A DNA stretch of 64,000 nt, from NCBI RefSeq assembly GCF_002751875.1, contig NZ_NMZM01000004.1:62001-126000 (forward strand), in the 5' to 3' direction. The DNA is from Oceaniglobus indicus. GTDB lineage: Bacteria; Pseudomonadota; Alphaproteobacteria; Rhodobacterales; Rhodobacteraceae. Positions 18,146-27,760 of the stretch are shown piece by piece; position 1 is the first letter of the stretch, and the number at the start of each line of letters is the position of its first letter. The notes beneath the pieces are model-generated. The model searched no databases. It was not told where the DNA came from and saw only the letters and a program-made list of their open reading frames with translations. The position numbers and the translations under genes were made by a program.

Positions 18146-19378
18146 ATGGCAGACGATCTGTTCAACAGCTTCATGAACGGCCCTGACGAGAACGGCCGTT
18201 TCGGAGATTTCGGCGGCCGGTTCGTATCCGAAACGCTGATGCCCCTCATCCTCAGTCTCGAGGCCGAATATGACAAGGCCAAGACCGATGATGCCTTCTG
18301 GGCCGAGATGAACGATCTGTGGACCCATTACGTGGGCCGTCCCAGTCCGCTGTATTTCGCCGAACGGCTGACGCAGCATCTTGGCGGGGCCAAGGTGTAT
18401 CTCAAGCGGGATGAGTTGAACCACACCGGCGCGCACAAGATCAATAACGTGCTGGGCCAGATCCTGTTGGCGCGGCGCATGGGCAAGACGCGGATCATCG
18501 CGGAAACCGGAGCAGGCCAGCACGGCGTCGCCACGGCCACCGTCTGTGCCAAGTTCGGCTTGCAATGCGTCGTCTACATGGGCGCCCACGACGTCAAGCG
18601 GCAATCGCCCAACGTGTTCCGCATGAAGCTGCTCGGGGCCGAGGTCGTGCCGGTGACGTCGGGGCGTGGCACGCTGAAGGACGCGATGAACGATGCGTTG
18701 CGCGACTGGGTGACCAACGTGCGCGACACGTTCTATTGCATCGGCACGGTGGCGGGGCCGCATCCCTATCCGGCGATGGTGCGCGATTTCCAGTCGATCA
18801 TCGGCAAGGAGGTGCGCGAACAGATGATGGCCGCCGAAAACCGTCTGCCCGACACCGTGATCGCGGCGATCGGCGGCGGGTCCAACGCCATGGGCCTGTT
18901 CTATCCCTTCCTCGACGACAAGGAGGTCGCGATCATCGGCGTCGAAGCCGGCGGCAAGGGCGTGAACATGAAGATGGAGCATTGTGCATCGCTGGCCGGC
19001 GGACGTCCCGGCGTGCTGCACGGCAACCGGACCTATCTGCTGCAGGACGACGACGGCCAGATCCTCGAGGGCTTCTCGATTTCGGCGGGGCTGGATTATC
19101 CGGGGATCGGCCCGGAACACGCCTGGCTGCATGACATCGGGCGGGCGCAATATGTCGCGATCACCGACGATGAGGCGCTGGAGGCGTTCCAGTTGTCCTG
19201 TGCGATGGAAGGGATCATTCCCGCGCTGGAGCCGTCCCATGCCTTGGCCCATGTGATGAAGATCGCGCCGGATCTGCCGAAAGATCACATCATTTGCATG
19301 AACATGTGCGGTCGCGGCGACAAGGATATCTTCACCGTGGCAAATCACCTTGGCTGGGACATGTCGGGTGCGACCTGA
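18146..19378 (+). CDS. trpB: Tryptophan synthase beta chain
   Basis: A 410-residue PLP enzyme that makes tryptophan from indole and serine. The PLP lysine is in [10 protein letters not shown], the phosphate-binding loop is GGGSNAMG, and [11 protein letters not shown] is the carboxylate loop. The start at 18146 (GGAGATCCCA before ATG) gives the usual length. The partner trpA lies about 12 kb away on the other strand (31267-32058), so alpha and beta subunits are not co-transcribed. Confidence 0.97.
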   Translation: MADDLFNSFMNGPDENGRFGDFGGRFVSETLMPLILSLEAEYDKAKTDDAFWAEMNDLWTHYVGRPSPLYFAERLTQHLGGAKVYLKRDELNHTGAHKINNVLGQILLARRMGKTRIIAETGAGQHGVATATVCAKFGLQCVVYMGAHDVKRQSPNVFRMKLLGAEVVPVTSGRGTLKDAMNDALRDWVTNVRDTFYCIGTVAGPHPYPAMVRDFQSIIGKEVREQMMAAENRLPDTVIAAIGGGSNAMGLFYPFLDDKEVAIIGVEAGGKGVNMKMEHCASLAGGRPGVLHGNRTYLLQDDDGQILEGFSISAGLDYPGIGPEHAWLHDIGRAQYVAITDDEALEAFQLSCAMEGIIPALEPSHALAHVMKIAPDLPKDHIICMNMCGRGDKDIFTVANHLGWDMSGAT

Positions 19379-19483
19379 AACTCACCCTTAAGTGATCGGC
19401 AAACCGAGAATCGCGACGGGAACGCTGGAACGAAAGCGGCGAGGGGACGTTCACTGTGTAACTTTGCTACAAAGGAGCACACA

Positions 19484-19927
19484 ATGCGTAACGAACTGAA
19501 AAAACAAAAGCTTCTGTCCGTCGCTCTTGTCTCGATGCTGGCGCTGGGAACCTCCGGTGCCGCCTTCGCACAGGGTGCAACCGCGCCATCGGTGTTTGAA
19601 GAAGGCGTCGTCGCCTCGGGCGACACGGCGACGTTCGCCGGCGTCCAAGCCGCGCAGAAAGGTTATTTGGTCATTCACGAGGTCGACGATCAGAACGTCG
19701 CGATCACCGGCGCCCACATCGGCTATGCGCCGCTGATGGCCGGCCCGAACTCGGACATCCAGGTGATGCTCCAGAAGCCTCTGGTGCCCGGCCAGTCGTA
19801 CGTCGCCCAGATCTACACCGAGACGAACGACAACGAGGTGTTCGAAGGCAACATGGGCCAAGCCGAAGTCGACAGCCCGGCACGTGACGAAGGTGATCCG
19901 ATCTTCATGACGTTCACCGCGCAGTAA
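19484..19927 (+). CDS. Secreted protein resembling DUF7282 domain proteins
   Basis: A 147-residue protein with a clear signal peptide (basic start, hydrophobic core LLSVALVSMLALGTSGAAFA, cleavage after AFA). The mature part is small, acidic and probably all-beta, with segments such as GYLVIHEVDDQNVAITGAHIG and YVAQIYTETNDNEVFEGN. These look like the DUF7282 domain, whose function is unknown. Good ribosome site AAAGGAGCACACA; the gene stands alone and ends in a strong terminator. I do not assign a function. Confidence 0.75.
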   Translation: MRNELKKQKLLSVALVSMLALGTSGAAFAQGATAPSVFEEGVVASGDTATFAGVQAAQKGYLVIHEVDDQNVAITGAHIGYAPLMAGPNSDIQVMLQKPLVPGQSYVAQIYTETNDNEVFEGNMGQAEVDSPARDEGDPIFMTFTAQ

Positions 19928-19951
19928 ACGATCTGCACTGTCATCACTTCG

Positions 19952-19982
19952 CGCCGCCTCCGGTTTCCGGGGGCGGCGTTTT
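19952..19982 (+). terminator. Intrinsic terminator after the secreted-protein gene
   Basis: Twelve-base-pair stem (19952-19963 with 19967-19978, one T-G wobble), three-base loop and TTTT, 25 bases after the stop. Confidence 0.85.
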
Positions 19983-20024
19983 CATGCTGTCAGGGTCCGG
20001 TGTCGCGGCCGGCCGCTCACAGGG

Positions 20025-20402
20025 TCAGCGGTCGGTGATCGCATACTCCTGCAGGACACCCAGCGGAACGATGTCCAACGCGCGCAGGTGTGTTGCCTGC
20101 AATGCAACCCGGGGCGCGCACCCCTCGTCATGGGCCTGAAGAAAGCGGCCAGCGCACAGGCACCAGCGGTCGCCGGGGCAAAGGCCGGCAAATCCGAATT
20201 CGGGCCGCGGCGTGCTCAGGTCATTGCCGAGGTATTTCGAGAAGGCCAGAAACTCGGCTGTCATGACGGCACAGACCGTGTGGCTGCCACTGTCCTGGGC
20301 ACAGGTGTTGCAATGGCCGTCGCGGAAGAACCCGGTCATGGGCGCGGTCGAACAGGGTTCCAGGTCGCCGCCCAGAACGTTGACGGATGGCTCTTGTTTC
20401 AT
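20025..20402 (-). CDS. DUF2237 family protein
   Basis: A 125-residue protein strongly matching the DUF2237 pattern: NVLGGDLEPCSTAPMTGFFRDG, SHTVCAVMTAEFL, GNDLSTPRPEFGF, GDRWCLCAGRF. Four conserved Cys and several Asp/Glu suggest metal binding, but no activity is established for the family. It is 14 bases downstream of pth on the same strand (GGAGTTCCC before ATG), so it is probably co-transcribed. Confidence 0.85.
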   Translation of the reverse strand: MKQEPSVNVLGGDLEPCSTAPMTGFFRDGHCNTCAQDSGSHTVCAVMTAEFLAFSKYLGNDLSTPRPEFGFAGLCPGDRWCLCAGRFLQAHDEGCAPRVALQATHLRALDIVPLGVLQEYAITDR

Positions 20403-20416
20403 GGGAACTCCGTTAC

Positions 20417-21103
20417 TCAGCGAAAGCGGTCGGCCAGACGTTGCAACGGTGAACGCTGAACATCGGGCGCGGCATCTTGGGGTCTTTCGGTCTTCGGCTC
20501 TGCCGCCTTCGGCGCGGTGCCTGTCGACGGGCGCGGCGGGTTCAGACGCCGCGCGACCGCGTTCATGAAGCCCGGTGCGTCACCCGTCACCAATGCCCCG
20601 GCACCGTCACCGACACCGCGCAGGACATCGTCCAGCCAACCTTCGTCGGCTTTCGGGAAATCGCGCAGGACGTATCCGGGCACGGCATCCTTGTGGCCCG
20701 GATGTCCGACCCCCATGCGCACACGCTGATATTCGGGGCCGATATGGGCGTGCAGCGATCGCAGACCGTTGTGCCCGGCATGTCCGCCCCCCTGTTTCAC
20801 CCGGATCTTGCCGGGGGCAAGGTCGATCTCGTCGTGAAAGACGGCGATATCGGCCGGGGAGAGCTTGTAAAAACGCATCGCCTCGCCGACCGAACGGCCG
20901 GATTCGTTCATGAATGTCTCGGGCTTCAGCAACACGACCTTTTCACCCTTGATGCTGCCCTCGCTGACCCGGCCCTGGAACTTGGCACGAAACGGCGCAA
21001 AGCCGTGATCCGCGGCGATCTGATCCAGCGCCAGAAAGCCGATGTTGTGCCGGTTGCGGGCATATTTCGGGCCGGGGTTCCCCAGGCCGACAAGCAGGCG
21101 CAT
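20417..21103 (-). CDS. pth: Peptidyl-tRNA hydrolase
   Basis: A 228-residue enzyme that recycles peptidyl-tRNA. Motifs are LLVGLGNPGPKYARNRHNIGF with the catalytic His, LLKPETFMNESG, and FHDEIDLAPGKIRVKQGGGHAGHNGLRS (split here by position about 85-115). The last 35-40 residues (PRPSTGTAPKAAEPKTERPQ) are a low-complexity tail longer than in the E. coli enzyme. Start at 21103 with GGAGAGACG upstream. Gene order rplY-pth on the minus strand is the common one. Confidence 0.95.
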   Translation of the reverse strand: MRLLVGLGNPGPKYARNRHNIGFLALDQIAADHGFAPFRAKFQGRVSEGSIKGEKVVLLKPETFMNESGRSVGEAMRFYKLSPADIAVFHDEIDLAPGKIRVKQGGGHAGHNGLRSLHAHIGPEYQRVRMGVGHPGHKDAVPGYVLRDFPKADEGWLDDVLRGVGDGAGALVTGDAPGFMNAVARRLNPPRPSTGTAPKAAEPKTERPQDAAPDVQRSPLQRLADRFR

Positions 21104-21173
21104 GGCTGCGTCTCTCCGTTTTTGAACCCTCAGCCTACGGTGGGGCGTCGCCCGGTGCAACGTGGCCGACATG

Positions 21174-21202
21174 AAAACGGGGCGCGGATTACCGCACCCC
21201 GT
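21174..21202 (-). terminator. Intrinsic terminator between rplY and pth
   Basis: On the minus strand a ten-base-pair stem (21192-21201 with 21178-21187, one G-T wobble, loop of four) is followed by TTTT. It lies 40 bases after the rplY stop, so pth may rely on its own promoter or on read-through. Confidence 0.8.
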
Positions 21203-21239
21203 CCGATTTTGCCGCCGGTCCCGCAGGACGCGAAGACGA

Positions 21240-21893
21240 TCAGCTTTCGGCGTCGTCGCCGGTGGTCGGAACTTCGTCCGCCTCGGGCGCGTCGTTGTCA
21301 TCTTCGTCTTCCGACGACAGCAGGCCGGCCGGTGCCGACAGGTTCGCGATGACGAAATCACGGTCGATCGTCGGGCGCGTGCCCTCGGGCAGGGTGACGG
21401 ATTTGATCGTGACGGTATCGCCGATCTCCAGACCCGCGATCGAGATCGTGATCTTTTCCGGGATGTCGCCGGCGGTGCAGCGCAGTTCGACCTCGGGGCG
21501 CACCATGGTCAGCACGCCGCCCTTGCGCAGGGCCGGGCATTCGTCTTCGCCCACCACTTCGACGGGGATGAACAGCGACACACGGCTGGTGCGGCGCAGG
21601 CGCATGAAATCGACGTGGATCGGCAGATCCTTGACGACATGGCGCTGAACCGAGCGGCAGATGACGCGCACGTCGTCGTGGCCTTCCAGCTTGAGGTTGA
21701 ACAACTGGGCCAGGAAGCGTCCGGCCTTGAGGTTCTTCATCAGCGCGTTGAAGGGCAGGTTGATGGCAACCGGATCTTCGCCGCCGCCGTAGACTACGCC
21801 GGGCACCATGCCCTCGCGACGTGCGGTGCGGGCGGCCCCCTTGCCTGTCCCCGCGCGCGGCATCGCTGTAATGTCTGGGATTTGTCCAGCCAT
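21240..21893 (-). CDS. rplY: 50S ribosomal protein L25 (CTC family)
   Basis: A 217-residue long-form L25. The N-terminal 5S-rRNA-binding domain starts [24 protein letters not shown] and includes VPGVVYGG; the second beta domain extends to about residue 190, and the tail is very acidic ([15 protein letters not shown]). ATG at 21893 follows AGGAGATCGACAC. The upstream in-frame sequence is not L25-like and belongs to the antisense of the gap. Confidence 0.95.
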   Translation of the reverse strand: MAGQIPDITAMPRAGTGKGAARTARREGMVPGVVYGGGEDPVAINLPFNALMKNLKAGRFLAQLFNLKLEGHDDVRVICRSVQRHVVKDLPIHVDFMRLRRTSRVSLFIPVEVVGEDECPALRKGGVLTMVRPEVELRCTAGDIPEKITISIAGLEIGDTVTIKSVTLPEGTRPTIDRDFVIANLSAPAGLLSSEDEDDNDAPEADEVPTTGDDAES

Positions 21894-22002
21894 GTGTCGA
21901 TCTCCTGAGATAAGAATGAAAGGCGGCCTCCAAGGGTGTCCGCCCATGAACGCGCGCGTATAGAACGGATCGGATCCTTTGAAAAGCCTCAAACGTCGGC
22001 CG

Positions 22003-23904
22003 TCAGCTTTCAGGAACCAACCAGACACGGCCATGGGGCGGCAGCGACAGCAGGCCCCCGCCATCCATCGCGGGCTGCCCCGCCAGCGTGTCGAAATAGG
22101 GGGTGCCGGTGTGCAACCCCAGGTCAGCTCCGCGAACCGTCTGCCAGTGGCCGGAAAAGTTGAAGACGGCGGTCAGCGCGGCCACGTCACCGGGGCGACG
22201 CAGGGCGAACAGCGCGCGGTTGGCCAGGGGCAGGATTTCGGTCGCGACACCGCCGGCCAGTTGCGGCGTCACCTTGCGCCGCGCCATGATGTGCCGCACC
22301 CCGCGCCAGATCCAGCCCTGGGGCGTATCGGCGCGCGCGGCCGTGCGCGCGGTGGCCCAATCCATCACCGGACGCTGCATCCAGCGGCTGTCGGGCGCCA
22401 GGTCGGGATCGTCGAGGTATGACCGGTCGTTCAGCATCCCGATCTCGTCCCCCATATAGATCAGCGGCATCCCCCCGAACGCCGCGATCAGGGCATGCCC
22501 CATGAGGATCCGGTCCACGGCCAGGCTGATCAGGCCCGGATCGCCCCGCTCTATCGCGATTTCGAGACCAGCAAGCGACGCGAAGGTGCCGTTGGTGCGC
22601 CGATCCCCGGTCGTCTCGTTCACCTGGAAATCCTGCCCGCGCGCGAAACTGCCGGGGCAGTGGCCGGTGTAGAAATCGGTCAGGAATGTCCGGTGGCCGG
22701 GCCCGGTTAGGGGTGGATGGCGTTCGGCATCGTCTTCGGTGATGGCCCAGCCGATGTCGTCGTGGCACCGGATATAGGTCGCCCATTGTGCGCGGCGGAA
22801 CGACGCCGGGAAATGACGGTCCAGCACGTCGGTCATCATCGCGGTGTCGCCGCTGGCCAGCGACGACCAGAACTGCACCATCAGGCTGTTGTGATAGGCC
22901 AGATTGCTTTCGCGCCCTGTATGGCGGCCCTGACCCAGGTAGGGGACCAGGTCGTGGGGCGCCACGATGGCCTCGGCCTTGTGAATCACGGCGGGCGCGG
23001 CGATGCGGGTGGCTTGGACGATGGCCTGCAGCAGGTCATGCACCTCGGGCAGGTTCTAACAGGTGGTGCCCATGCGTTTCCACATGAAGGCGACCGCGTC
23101 CAGGCGCATCACCTCGGCGCCGTTGTTGGCCAGATCCAGGATGATGCCGAGAACGGCCAGAAACACCTCGGGATTTTCCCAGTTCAGATCCCATTGGTAT
23201 TCGTTGAACGTGGTCCAGACCCATTTTCCGATTTCCGGATACCAGGTGAAATTGCCCGGAGCCTGATCGGGAAACACGTCCAGCAGGGTTTGTTCATACT
23301 GACGCGGGATCAGGTCGGTATCGAACATCCGATAGAACGCCTGATGGAACGGATCACCGGCCCGCGCCTTCACATCCCAGGCGTGTTCCTTCGCCGTGTG
23401 GTTCAAGACCATGTCGATGCAGGTCGAGATCCCCGCGTCGCGCATGGCCCTGGTCGTGGTGCGAAAGTCCTGCATCGTGCCCAGCCGCGGGTCGATGGCG
23501 CCGTAGTCCATCACAGCATAGCCACCGTCATTGGCACCCGGGCGCGGCTTGAGGCAGGGCATGAAGTGGGCGTAGGTTACGCCAAGGCTTTGCAGATACG
23601 GGATCGTTTCGGGCACCGCGCGCAGGTTGCCGGCGAAGCGATCGACATAGAAGACGTATCCGATCATCCGCTGGCTCAGGAACCAGCCGGGGTCGATGTC
23701 GCGCGCCAGGTCCAGCGCGCGCAGATCGGCCGGGCGCGCCCGCCATTTTTCCTCCAGCAGGGCGCGCAGGCGGGCGGTGAAACCCTCCATCCCGGTGACA
23801 TGCCCGTAAAGCCGGTCGAGCGGGCCGAGAAGGTCTTCGACTCCCCGATCCCAGCGCAGCCCGAACAGGGTGTCGTCGTCAACGGTGGTGATGGTCGCGG
23901 TCAT
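22003..23904 (-). pseudogene. Amylosucrase-like GH13 enzyme interrupted by one amber codon
   Basis: Read through, this is one frame of 633 residues, close to the 636 of Neisseria amylosucrase. It makes alpha-glucan from sucrose in that family. An in-frame TAG at 23056-23058 stands at codon 283, where related proteins usually continue TTCQNLPEVHDLL; CAG to TAG needs only one C-to-T change. Catalytic residues flank it: nucleophile D269 (RLDAVAFMWK), acid/base E311 (IHKAEAIV) and the HDDIGW aspartate. Their 42-residue spacing (269 to 311) equals that of D286-E328 in the known enzyme. No frameshift was seen elsewhere. The start at 23904 has CGGAGACC upstream. The stop separates the catalytic residues, so neither half should work alone. 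Confidence 0.88.
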
Positions 23905-24033
23905 GTTCGGTCTCCGGCTCGGAGCTGGCGGTTGCAATACGCGCCCGGCGCGGGTGCGGCAACGGCTTTGCGGCGTTGACCCGGACCGCCCCGGCGCATA
24001 GCGTCCCGCGAGGATTTATCAAAAGGGACGAAG

Positions 24034-24393
24034 ATGAGCGACAACGTTGAGTGGGTCATGGTGATGGATATTCGGGCAGGCAAGGCGGATCACGCCCGGC
24101 CCTTGCTGGACGAGATGGTCGAGACGACCGAAGCGGACGAACCCGGCGCCTTGCATTATGAATACTACATGAACGCCGACGAAACCCGCTGCACGTCCTT
24201 GGAGAGATACGAGGATTCCGATGCGGTGATGAAACACCTGGCCAATTTCGCGTCGCTTTACGCCGAACGGTTCTTTGCCTGTTTCAAGCCGGTCAGCTTC
24301 ACGGTCTACGGCCCTGCCAGCGATCAGGTGCGCGAGGCGCTGGCGCAGCTTGGTGCCACCCATGAAAGCCGGACGGCAGGTTTCAGCCGCTGA
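24034..24393 (+). CDS. ABM-domain (putative quinol monooxygenase-like) protein
   Basis: A 119-residue protein with the antibiotic-biosynthesis-monooxygenase fold pattern: VMVMDIRAGKADHARPLLDEM, then GALHYEYYMNADETRCTSLERYEDSDAVMKHL. These ferredoxin-like dimers include quinol monooxygenases and heme- or metabolite-degrading enzymes, and many members have no known reaction. It is divergent from the amylosucrase gene and converges with the RTX gene, with 43 bases between the stops. Start ATG at 24034 follows AAAGGGACGAAG. Confidence 0.75.
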   Translation: MSDNVEWVMVMDIRAGKADHARPLLDEMVETTEADEPGALHYEYYMNADETRCTSLERYEDSDAVMKHLANFASLYAERFFACFKPVSFTVYGPASDQVREALAQLGATHESRTAGFSR

Positions 24394-24436
24394 ACCCCCG
24401 GGCGGCGGGGGACCGTCGGCATCAAGACCCGCAGGG

Positions 24437-26422
24437 TCAAAAGATGTCGATGCCGCCCGCCAGATCCTGAAGACCCGTTACGCCGCTCAGAAACACGCGC
24501 TCGGCATCGTCGAAGGTGAAGGTCACGCCGGCGCCCGACGCGGTGGCGTAGGTGGCGATCACCTGTGACACCGTCAGACCGCCGCCCCAGAAACCCGACG
24601 CGAGGCGCAGGGTGTCGGCTCCGGCGTCGAACCCGACAATGGTGTCCATGCCGTCGCCCGGCCGGAAGATGAACGTATCGCGTCCCGCTCCGCCGATCAT
24701 CCGGTCGTTGCCGCCACCACCCGCCAGCGTGTCGTCGCCCGAACCGCCGATGTGCACGTCGTTGCCACCCCCGCCGATCAGCCGGTCGGCGCCATTTCCG
24801 CCGACCAGAAGGTCGTCGCCCGCACCACCGATCAGAAGATCGGCGCCATTGCCGCCAAATGCCCGATCCGCGCCGCCGCCTGCAAAGAGCGTGTCATCAC
24901 CGCCCTCGCCCAGAAGGGTATCGCCGCCGTTGCCGCCGGTCAGCGTGTCGTCGTGGATGCCCCCGAACAGCGCGTCGTTGCCGCCGCCGCCGTTCAGATC
25001 GTCGCGCCCGCCTTCGCCGCGCAGCCGGTCATCGCCGGCCGCCCCGACAAGCGTATCGTCGCCGGTGCCGCCGGACAGGGTGTCATCGCCCATGAACCCG
25101 CGCAGCGTGTCGCCGCCGCCGCCCCCCAGCATCAGGTTGTTCGCACCCGTGCCGCTGACGCTGTCCGCGCCGTCCGAGCCGATCACGTTCTCGACGCCCC
25201 AAATCCTGTCGGTCGGACCGGCGATGCTGAACCCGCCGCCACCCAGGGAAACGACCACGCCACCGGGGGCGGTAACCGCCGAAAGATCCAGTGTGTCGAT
25301 ACCCGCGCCGCCGTTCAGCATGCCGCCGGTCGTCTGCGTGTCACCGCGTGCGGCGAACAGATCGTTTCCACCGCCGCCCGCGACCGTGTCGCGTCCCAGG
25401 CCGAAGATCAGCAGATCGTCACCGTCGCCGCCGCGCAGCAGGTCGTCACCGCTGCCACCGTCCAGCGTATCGGCGTTGCCCAGCCCATCCATCGTGTCGT
25501 TGCCAAGGCCACCGCCAAGACGGTTAGCGCGCCCGTCACCGGTCAGATGGTCGTTGCCCGCAAGCCCGAGCATCTGACCGGTGGCATCCACGCCCAGCCG
25601 ATCGTCGCCGGTGGTCGCACGTCCGAAGATCCGCGCGGCAACCCCGTCGTCGTCGTCGTCGATGTATTCGGACATGAACGCGACGATGAAACCGCCGCCT
25701 GCCAGTGCCTCGATTTCGGGATCTTCCTGGGTAAAGAAACTTGGAACGCTTGGCGCGACATCGAACCTGCCGGTCAGGGCCTGTCCGGTCGCCGTGAACA
25801 TCCGGCCATAGACGGTATCGCCGACAAAGCCGGGCGTATCGTCGTCCTGATCCCAGACGACGACGATTTCCCCTGTCTTGAGCTGTACCACCCGGGTCGA
25901 TCCCGGCAAATCATCGCTGGCATCGACGATTGTGGCCGGGCCGGTCTGGTTGCCCGCGGCGTCGAAGAACCGAAGCATGGTGTAATACGAGGTGTCTTCG
26001 GTATCGAACCCCAGTTCCCAGTCGTAGTTCTTGTTCGTTACGACGAAGCCACCGTCCTGTAACGCGGCCACGTCGATTCCGCCGCCGGTGCTGTTGAACA
26101 CGCTTCCGACGGTGCCGAAGTTCATCGTCAGGCTGAAATCCGCCCTGATCGTGTTGCCGTTCGGGTCGGTGATCGTGCCGCGCACCTCGTTGCTGTCCAG
26201 ATCGCCGGGCGTCGGGAAGCTGCCTTCGCTGTTCCAGATCGTGATTGTGTTTCCGCCGCTGAGAGGCGCGACACGGGTGAAAAGCTGATCAAACTGGCGT
26301 TCGTTGATGTTGAGCAGCGTATTGGCGCCCACAGGCGTGCCGTCGGCGGCGAATTGCTGTGTGAACAACTCGTCCTGCTGATTGCTGGCGCTGTCGTCGG
26401 CGCTGTAGATGACTTTGAAACC
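24437..26422 (-). pseudogene. C-terminal part of RTX calcium-binding protein, cut off by an IS
   Basis: 661 codons that continue, in frame, the fragment at 27761-28216; the intact protein would have had 813 residues. The first 200 or so residues repeat a beta-propeller-like motif seen also in the N-terminal piece (QQFAADGTPVG, LQDGGFVV, ALAGGGFIVAF). Then come many GGxGxDxLx nonapeptides (for example GGAGDDLLVGGNGADRLIGG) that bind calcium. The end (FVFDDAERVFLSGV-like segment, then DIF) fits a type I secretion signal region. No type I exporter gene is in the window. Without its own promoter or start the fragment is probably silent, though an ATG inside the IS at 26512 opens the same frame. 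Confidence 0.85.
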
Positions 26423-26510
26423 ACATGGTGTGATTGCGGCGGCCGCTCTCCAGTGGCGAGCGAGGTCCGGTATACTGGCCTCATGGAAACCAGCCTTGAG
26501 GAGAACGACC

Positions 26511-27551
26511 ATGACTAATTATGCAGGATTAGACGTATCACTCAAAGAAGTTTCGATCTGTGTTGTTGATGACGATGGGGAGGTTGTGGCGCAGGGCACC
26601 GCGCCGGCTGATCCGGAAGGGGTGGCAGGTTGGCTCAGGAACCGATCTCTGGCGCCCAAGCGGATCGTGCATGAAAGCGGGCAGCTTTCGATCTGGCTTC
26701 AACGTGGAATGGTGCAACTGGGTTTGCCCGCAATCTGCATCGATGCCCGCAAGGCTCATAAGAGTTTGTCCGCGCGGCTGAACAAGTCGGACAGCGCCGA
26801 TGCAGAAGGCCTCGCGCAACTCGCTCGAATGAACTGGTTCACCCCGGTTCACATCCGCAGCGAAGAATCCGATCGGTTGCGTGCCTTGGTCGGAGGGCGG
26901 GAACGTTTGATCCGGTTGCGCAAGGATCTGGAAGGGCACATCCGAGGCGTCCTGAAGACCTTTGGCATCCGCATGACCGGGATCGGCCAGACGCAGCAAA
27001 GACAGGGGTTCCGTGATCAACTGGCCGCCGCTGGCGAGACCGATCCGGTGCTGCGCACCATCGCAGACGGGTTCATCGCTGCCCACATCACGCTCTGCAA
27101 GGCGACCGCCGACTTTGATCGCGCGTTAAAGGCAAAATCCAAGAGCAACCCGATCACGTGCCGCCTGATGACCATCCCAGGTGTCGGCCCAATTGTGTCA
27201 CTCAGCTTCGTCGCACTTGTCGATGATCCCAGTCGGTTCAGCAAAACCTCTGATGTAGGGGTATTCCTTGGCCTGACGCCGAGGCGACACCAATCAGGTG
27301 AAATGGATTGGTCAGGCCGTGTCTCCAAGTGCGGTGATGCCACGATGCGCGGGCTTCTGTTTGAAGCGGGGTCCTGCGTCATCAGACAGGTAAAACGCTT
27401 CTCGACGTTGAAATCCTGGGCGGTTCGATTGGCCGGGCGGCGCGGGTTCCGCAAAGCCGCCGTCGCCACGGCACGCAAGATCGCTGTGCTGATGCTGACA
27501 CTCTGGAAGTCAGGAAACGACTATCAATGGACACAGGAGGCCACTGCCTGA
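26511..27551 (+). CDS. IS110-family transposase (DEDD recombinase)
   Basis: A 346-residue transposase that looks intact. The N-terminal RuvC-like DEDD domain begins YAGLDVSLKEVSICVVDDDG and continues with VHESG, CIDARKAHKS and KSDSADAEGLA, which holds acidic catalytic residues. The C-terminal Transposase_20 domain has MTIPGVGPIVSLSFVALVDDP, then GLTPRRHQSGEMDW with the serine-containing region after it. The ATG at 26511 has GAGGAG at 26499-26504; TATACT at 26471-26476 could be its -10. The insertion is probably recent, since the gene has no lesions. Confidence 0.93.
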   Translation: MTNYAGLDVSLKEVSICVVDDDGEVVAQGTAPADPEGVAGWLRNRSLAPKRIVHESGQLSIWLQRGMVQLGLPAICIDARKAHKSLSARLNKSDSADAEGLAQLARMNWFTPVHIRSEESDRLRALVGGRERLIRLRKDLEGHIRGVLKTFGIRMTGIGQTQQRQGFRDQLAAAGETDPVLRTIADGFIAAHITLCKATADFDRALKAKSKSNPITCRLMTIPGVGPIVSLSFVALVDDPSRFSKTSDVGVFLGLTPRRHQSGEMDWSGRVSKCGDATMRGLLFEAGSCVIRQVKRFSTLKSWAVRLAGRRGFRKAAVATARKIAVLMLTLWKSGNDYQWTQEATA

Positions 27552-27560
27552 ACTGAATTC

Positions 27561-27720
27561 TCGCCGGACGGGCGGGAAGAGACGTCCCGACGGGACGGAG
27601 GTTGATCGATCTCGTACAAACGGTTGGGACGTGGCGGTTGCCGCGCAATCCGCAAACCACATTGGAGACGATCCACCACCGAAAACCATCATGAGGCGCG
27701 GACAAACACGATGAATGCGA
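27561..27720 (+). ncRNA. Candidate IS-encoded guide (bridge/seek) RNA in right end
   Basis: The non-coding right end contains two good hairpins. One is CGTCCC/GGGACG with a three-base loop (27583-27597). The other is nested: GTGG-CGG-TTGC pairs with GCAA-CCG-CCAC across 27631-27660 with small bulges. IS110-family elements are known to make a structured RNA that guides target choice, from the right end in IS1111-type members. Exact RNA ends and guide loops cannot be set from sequence alone. Confidence 0.45.
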
Positions 27721-27760
27721 CCTCGGAGAGAACCATGACCCCGAACGGACAGATCGCAAC

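Larger units (their letters stand above)
26423..27760 (+). mobile_element. IS110-family (IS1111-like) insertion sequence
   Basis: About 1338 bases inserted in the RTX gene. Removing 26423-27760 rejoins the gene exactly in frame, and the junction reads LSSGGFKVIYSADD, so the ends are known within one or two bases (a run of C blurs them). No long terminal inverted repeats and no multi-base target duplication are visible, as expected for IS110-type DEDD recombinases. The left end before the transposase is only 88 bases; the right end is 209. That layout fits the IS1111 subgroup, whose guide RNA lies in the right end. Confidence 0.85.

Noticed and set aside
22003-23043. Separate short glycosidase gene starting at a GTG
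   Set aside because: It is in the same frame as the upstream half and is split only by the amber codon; it lacks the catalytic nucleophile.
24390-24420. C-rich/G-rich inverted repeat between the ABM gene and the RTX gene
   Set aside because: Only about five pairs and no T-run, so a terminator is not supported.
24552-25577. Proline/serine-rich plus-strand frame and apparent tandem DNA repeats
   Set aside because: They are the reverse reading of the RTX nonapeptide codons on the minus strand.
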